A stretch of DNA of 5,217 nt, taken from NCBI GenBank assembly GCA_938038825.1, contig CALHST010000009.1:1-5217 (forward strand), read 5' to 3'. Below, piece by piece: positions 4,825 to 5,217 of this stretch. The stretch's first letter is position 1; every line of letters begins with the position of its first letter. Made by a program: the position numbers and the translations under genes. The stretch is from an uncultured Paracoccaceae bacterium. GTDB taxonomy: Bacteria > Pseudomonadota > Alphaproteobacteria > Rhodobacterales > Rhodobacteraceae. Under the pieces are notes generated by a model that saw only the letters and a program-made list of their open reading frames with translations, searched no databases and was not told the DNA's origin.

Positions 4825-5217
4825 TCGCTTAGGCGATAGACCGAAATGTGCATTTTACTATCATTGGTAAAAGGCTGTTTGTCCCAGCCGCCCCAGCGAT
4901 TTTCCAAATGGAAACCCGCCAAACGAGCCATCAGGTCTAGTTCGGGTGGATTGGAATAGCGCATCGGCAATGGTACAAGTTTCATACCATTAGGCGTGAT
5001 GTGAATACGCTGCATGTTGAAAAGTTGTTGATTGCGGTCATGTTTCGCAGCTTCGATGCGCACGAAGTCCATTTCAACGTCTTTGGTTTGAACCCGTTGT
5101 CCGTCGACAAAGCTGGACAGGTCCGGCACGTAGGTTTCAATCGTGAAGGTTCCGTTCCGGTTCAAATGCCGTGCTGCATTCTTGAAACACGCGATCTGTG
5201 ACTCTTGTGTGGTCAAG
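4821..5217 (-). CDS. class I SAM-dependent methyltransferase, C-terminal part (5' end outside window)
   Basis: The gene runs leftward and is open at the right edge, so 132 C-terminal codons are visible. A TTG at 5216-5214 is an internal codon rather than the start, because the S-adenosylmethionine-binding motifs (GxGxG region) must lie upstream. Visible blocks match the C-terminal half of a common family of small methyltransferases: QESQIACFKNAARHL followed by NGTFTIETYVPDL (the motif III/IV strand-turn), GQRVQTKDVEMDFVRIE, an antiparallel sheet region with RIHITPNGMKLVPLPMRY, PPELDLMARLAGFHLENRWG and WDKQPFTNDSKMHISVYRL. The target molecule is unknown. It is transcribed against the sugar operon, and its TAA (4823-4821) shares bases with the LacI stop, so it is unlikely to belong to the same pathway. 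Confidence 0.88.
   Translation of the reverse strand, partial: LTTQESQIACFKNAARHLNRNGTFTIETYVPDLSSFVDGQRVQTKDVEMDFVRIEAAKHDRNQQLFNMQRIHITPNGMKLVPLPMRYSNPPELDLMARLAGFHLENRWGGWDKQPFTNDSKMHISVYRLSD
4824..4837. terminator. small hairpin at the convergent gene junction, weak
   Basis: ATCGC (4824-4828) and GCGAT (4833-4837) form a 5-bp stem with loop TTAG, directly after the LacI stop and inside the last codons of the methyltransferase gene. There is no T-tract on either strand, so it is at best a minor contributor to ending transcription at this junction. Confidence 0.2.

Noticed and set aside
4853..4872. TTTTAC...GTAAAA hairpin as an operon terminator
   Set aside because: The 6-bp AT-rich stem lies inside the methyltransferase coding sequence (around its TNDSKMH codons), has no GC clamp and no T-tail of its own; probably chance.
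1..5217. Mobile element, CRISPR array, phage or defence system
   Set aside because: No regularly spaced repeats, terminal inverted repeats, transposase, integrase or toxin-antitoxin-like gene is visible; the window reads as a normal metabolic uptake locus.

Overview
The window looks like an alphaproteobacterial chromosome, most likely a Rhodobacteraceae/roseobacter-type marine bacterium. This is inferred from the gene set (FrcA-like single-domain ATPase, DUF3329-like small membrane protein, LacI regulator with a VSRSAVSR recognition helix), the strong GGAGG-type ribosome binding sites and the moderate GC content. No rRNA, tRNA, IS element or CRISPR array is visible.

Layout: (1) positions 1-332 hold the 3' part of a MarR-family regulator that aligns without gaps to OhrR-type organic-peroxide sensors. 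(2) Positions 333-732 are a 400-bp intergenic region. It carries a perfect 14-bp LacI-type operator (491-504) overlapping a plausible -35 element, followed by a leader of about 200 nt. (3) Positions 733-4824 form one tightly packed five-gene operon: exported sugar-binding protein (733-1671), a strong GC-rich hairpin (1694-1721), RbsC-type permease (1763-2836), single-domain ATPase (2852-3625), a 64-65 aa two-helix membrane protein that starts at TTG inside the ATPase stop codon (3622-3819), and a LacI-family regulator (3829-4824). (4) Positions 4821-5217 on the minus strand hold the C-terminal part of a class I SAM-dependent methyltransferase. It converges on the operon so tightly that both stop codons share TTAA.

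How it should work: the binding protein captures a sugar or sugar-like polyol in the periplasm and delivers it to a permease dimer powered by two copies of the ATPase. The LacI protein is expected to bind the 491-504 palindrome and keep the operon off until the sugar or a derivative releases it, so it would also repress its own gene. The hairpin after the binding-protein gene probably makes binding-protein mRNA more abundant than transporter mRNA. The binding protein resembles the rhizopine/inositol-type branch, whereas the ATPase is of the short FrcA type. No catabolic enzyme lies in the window, so the substrate cannot be named. The least explained part is the small membrane protein coupled to the ATPase; no clearly new defence or mobile system is visible.
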